A stretch of 64,000 nucleotides of DNA from Paragorgia papillata. Taxonomy: Eukaryota; Cnidaria; Anthozoa; Scleralcyonacea; Coralliidae. Within the stretch, counting starts at the first letter, position 1; each line of letters opens with the position of its first letter. Location of the stretch: assembly GCA_035771165.1 (NCBI GenBank), contig JAWNZC010000225.1, forward strand, positions 685,501-749,500, read 5' to 3'. Positions 61,914 to 64,000 of the stretch are shown here, piece after piece. The translations under genes and the position numbers were made by a program. The notes below the pieces were generated by a model that was not told the origin of the DNA, ran no database searches, and saw only the letters and a program-made list of their open reading frames with translations.

Positions 61914-63308
61914 ATGGAAGTGCTCTTACAATATGACAGCGATGATTCGTCAACGAATTCAGAGAGGGATTATGTGGAGTTAGGTTCCCGTGAAGTACGG
62001 CAGGTGTACCTGGTTACGTATAGTCAAGCAGATACAGTGAAATTTCCAACAAGAGCATCGTTCGCTAAAGCCGTTGTTGAATCCTTTTCACAACGATGTG
62101 CGAAAGTAATGCACTGGTGTTGTTGTCAAGAAGAGCACAACAAGTCTGGGGTTGATCGCACTCAACGCTGGATGTCTTCGAAGAAATTCTTGAAAGAGAA
62201 GCATAGTATTTCGGTGCATTTTTCAACAATCCACGCCAATTATTACACGGCTTGGAAATATGTCACAAAAGAGGATGGGAACTTCGAACAGAGCAACAAC
62301 CATCCAGATTTAAGTAGCACAGAAGGCCCCGCTACAATGAATGCTCACGAGGCATTGCAAGCAAAACGAGAAAACCGTGCAAACGACGGGGAGTTGAACG
62401 ACAGTGACGAGGAAGGAGACGGAGAGGAATGTGGTGAGAGTGAACCACGCAGGAAGGGAAGGAAGAAGCGTAAACGACTTAGCGCGTTTGAAGTGTCCGA
62501 AATTATTGTGTCGAAGAATCGTCGGAGTAGAACGGAACTTCTAGCTTTTGCCAATGCGCAAAAACATGAGGGGAAAACAGACGTCGCAGAGTTCATTATC
62601 AACTGTGGAACAAAGGTCGTTAATGAACTTATTACTACAGCGTGGGAAATGGCAACAGCACAAGCCAAAGCAGAACGCAACAAAAAATCGCGCATGGAAC
62701 TCCTCCAAATTGCCTATGAAGAAGATTGTATTTGTCAACCAAACAATGAATGGAAAACGTGCGCATTGGAATTACTTGCCAACAACGACATCAGCCGAGA
62801 AACATTTTCCAATTCTGGGAAAACGTTACTCGAGAAAGGCCGGGGAAAATATCGCAACATAATGTTGACAGCTCCAGCAAATTGTGGCAAAAAAATTTTA
62901 TTAAACCCGCTGAACAAAATTTATGAAACATTCACAAATCCGGCATCTACAAGCTTCGCTTGGGTTGGAGCAGATAAAGCTGAAGTTATTTTCTTAAACG
63001 ACTTCAGCTGGTCTCCACAGATTATTGCCTGGCACGATCTCTTACTTATGTTGGAGGGACAGTTGGTTCATTTGCCTGCACCCAAATCTCACTTTGCTCA
63101 AGACACGGTATTCGAGCGAGATACCCCGATATTTTGTACTAGCAAACAGAAGTTAGCTTTTGTCAAGAACGGAAGCATCGACGAGCGAGAAACGGAAATG
63201 ATGTCTGTCAGGTGGAACGTGTTTAATTTTAAGACTCAAATACCGCAGAGTCAGCAGAAGGAAGTTGCGCCATGCGCAGCATGTTTTGCTCGTCTTCCAC
63301 TTGAATAG
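61914..63308 (+). CDS. Rep-like protein: defective HUH endonuclease plus SF3 helicase
   Basis: 464 residues, uninterrupted. N-terminal Rep motif YLVTYSQAD (32-40), VMHWCCCQEEH (65-75), and the tyrosine region ANYYTAWKYVTKE (108-120). The HxH (HUH) metal-binding motif expected between residues 80 and 85 is absent: GV runs straight into DRTQRWM. Middle basic linker. SF3 helicase: Walker A-like APANCGKK (320-327), B VIFLND (358-363), motif C PIFCTSK (405-411), DERETEMM (423-430). Walker A has Ala for Gly at the start and Lys for Ser/Thr at the end. The family is related to CRESS-virus/parvovirus Rep and is widespread in invertebrate genomes. Probably inactive as an endonuclease. Confidence 0.8.
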   Translation: MEVLLQYDSDDSSTNSERDYVELGSREVRQVYLVTYSQADTVKFPTRASFAKAVVESFSQRCAKVMHWCCCQEEHNKSGVDRTQRWMSSKKFLKEKHSISVHFSTIHANYYTAWKYVTKEDGNFEQSNNHPDLSSTEGPATMNAHEALQAKRENRANDGELNDSDEEGDGEECGESEPRRKGRKKRKRLSAFEVSEIIVSKNRRSRTELLAFANAQKHEGKTDVAEFIINCGTKVVNELITTAWEMATAQAKAERNKKSRMELLQIAYEEDCICQPNNEWKTCALELLANNDISRETFSNSGKTLLEKGRGKYRNIMLTAPANCGKKILLNPLNKIYETFTNPASTSFAWVGADKAEVIFLNDFSWSPQIIAWHDLLLMLEGQLVHLPAPKSHFAQDTVFERDTPIFCTSKQKLAFVKNGSIDERETEMMSVRWNVFNFKTQIPQSQQKEVAPCAACFARLPLE

Positions 63309-64000
63309 CAGTGTTTATGTATAGTTGATTATGAAAGAAATAGGTTTATCACAGTTATTACCACAAAAGCATTTTGAATTGCCACACTTTACCGTACCTA
63401 TGGAGAAGTTCAACACACTTTACCACACTTTACCGTCCGGAAATTCTCCAATAATATTATGACTCTATATTTAGATCGTTTGGTGGTAAAGTGTGGTAAA
63501 GTGTGTAAGAAATAGTCCTAGCTACGGTAAAGTGTGTCTTTATGAAATGATATTGGTGCTGTTAACGTTTTAAAGTATAAATTTAACAGCATAATGTAGC
63601 GTGCGGTGTATATTTGAATGAAATGTAACTACTGCACTTTACCGTAATGGCCATGTCTGTCATTAACCTGGCCTAAAGTATGGCGTGGGTTATATGAGAC
63701 GGGGTAGTTCAGTATTGTTTAATATTTTGTTATTTTTGTTTACATAACTATGACGACACACGTTATAAGCAAATAAACTAAGAAAGTCGGTGTGTGAAGA
63801 GTATTTTTTCGGCATACGTTATTACCTTTAATTTTTCCCGTGTAATATAGTGCAATGTAATATAATTGTCAGAAGTTGTTTGTGACACAATGGTCTTTGC
63901 AGAAAAATAATATTTTATTAATATACGCGTTATTCATTATCATTAAAGTTATATAGAGTATGGTGAATCTGATTGTTAATATTTTGTCCTCCGTCCCTTT
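63309..64000. repeat. Flank with CACACTTTACC repeats in both orientations
   Basis: CACACTTTACC or CACACTTTACCGT occurs at about 63384, 63416 and 63425, and as GGTAAAGTGTG at about 63484, 63495 and 63523. Further single copies near 63636. Looks like the terminus of a transposon whose body may be the Rep-like gene or lie beyond the window. No other gene seen. Confidence 0.6.

Noticed and set aside
1..64000. CRISPR arrays, rRNA or tRNA genes
   Set aside because: No regularly spaced direct repeats with unique spacers, and no rRNA or clear tRNA sequence was recognised by eye.

Overview
The window is invertebrate animal nuclear DNA (a cnidarian or mollusc would fit; the species cannot be read from the sequence). 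It holds many degraded transposable elements of different families around one long AT-rich insertion. Genes have introns where I can see splice signals, there are no bacterial operon signals, and microsatellites are common.

The centre (about 6.5-40.3 kb) is an endogenous DNA-virus-like element of the Polinton/Maverick-adintovirus type. The diagnostic set is present: protein-primed family B DNA polymerase (20442-24345), FtsK/HerA-like packaging ATPase (about 24332-24985), adenain-type cysteine protease (25861-26472, minus), double jelly-roll major capsid protein (31490-32805, minus), penton-like minor capsid protein (33857-34794, minus), a retrovirus-type integrase (about 34795-35677, minus) and small basic/hydrophobic core-like proteins. 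Accessory genes include a Fic-domain protein, a SET-domain protein, and several families of paralogues found in tandem or at both ends of the element. Replication and packaging genes lie on the plus strand. Most capsid genes and the integrase lie on the minus strand.

The element is interrupted by a 2.6 kb GAA/AAG microsatellite (17.8-20.4 kb) and a 3.8 kb Ty3/gypsy retrotransposon with 103-bp LTRs (26559-30375). Nearly every long element gene has frameshifts, mostly in A or T runs. This is either decay after integration or uncorrected homopolymer sequencing error; the near-identical gypsy LTRs beside a broken gag-pol favour some sequencing error.

Left flank (1-6.4 kb): two non-LTR retrotransposon fragments, a degenerate tandem repeat, and a broken transposase-like gene. 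Right flank (40.3-64 kb): a nearly intact MULE with a FLYWCH domain, a BEL/Pao fragment, a DUF4806-like exon, three MITE-like elements, an intron-containing transposase-like gene with a PHD finger, a 285-bp-arm inverted repeat enclosing a duplicated piece of a Rep-like helicase gene, and the longer Rep-like gene itself, which has lost its HUH segment.

I could not find terminal inverted repeats for the viral element, so its exact ends are unknown. Functional names rest on motifs read by eye, without database searches.
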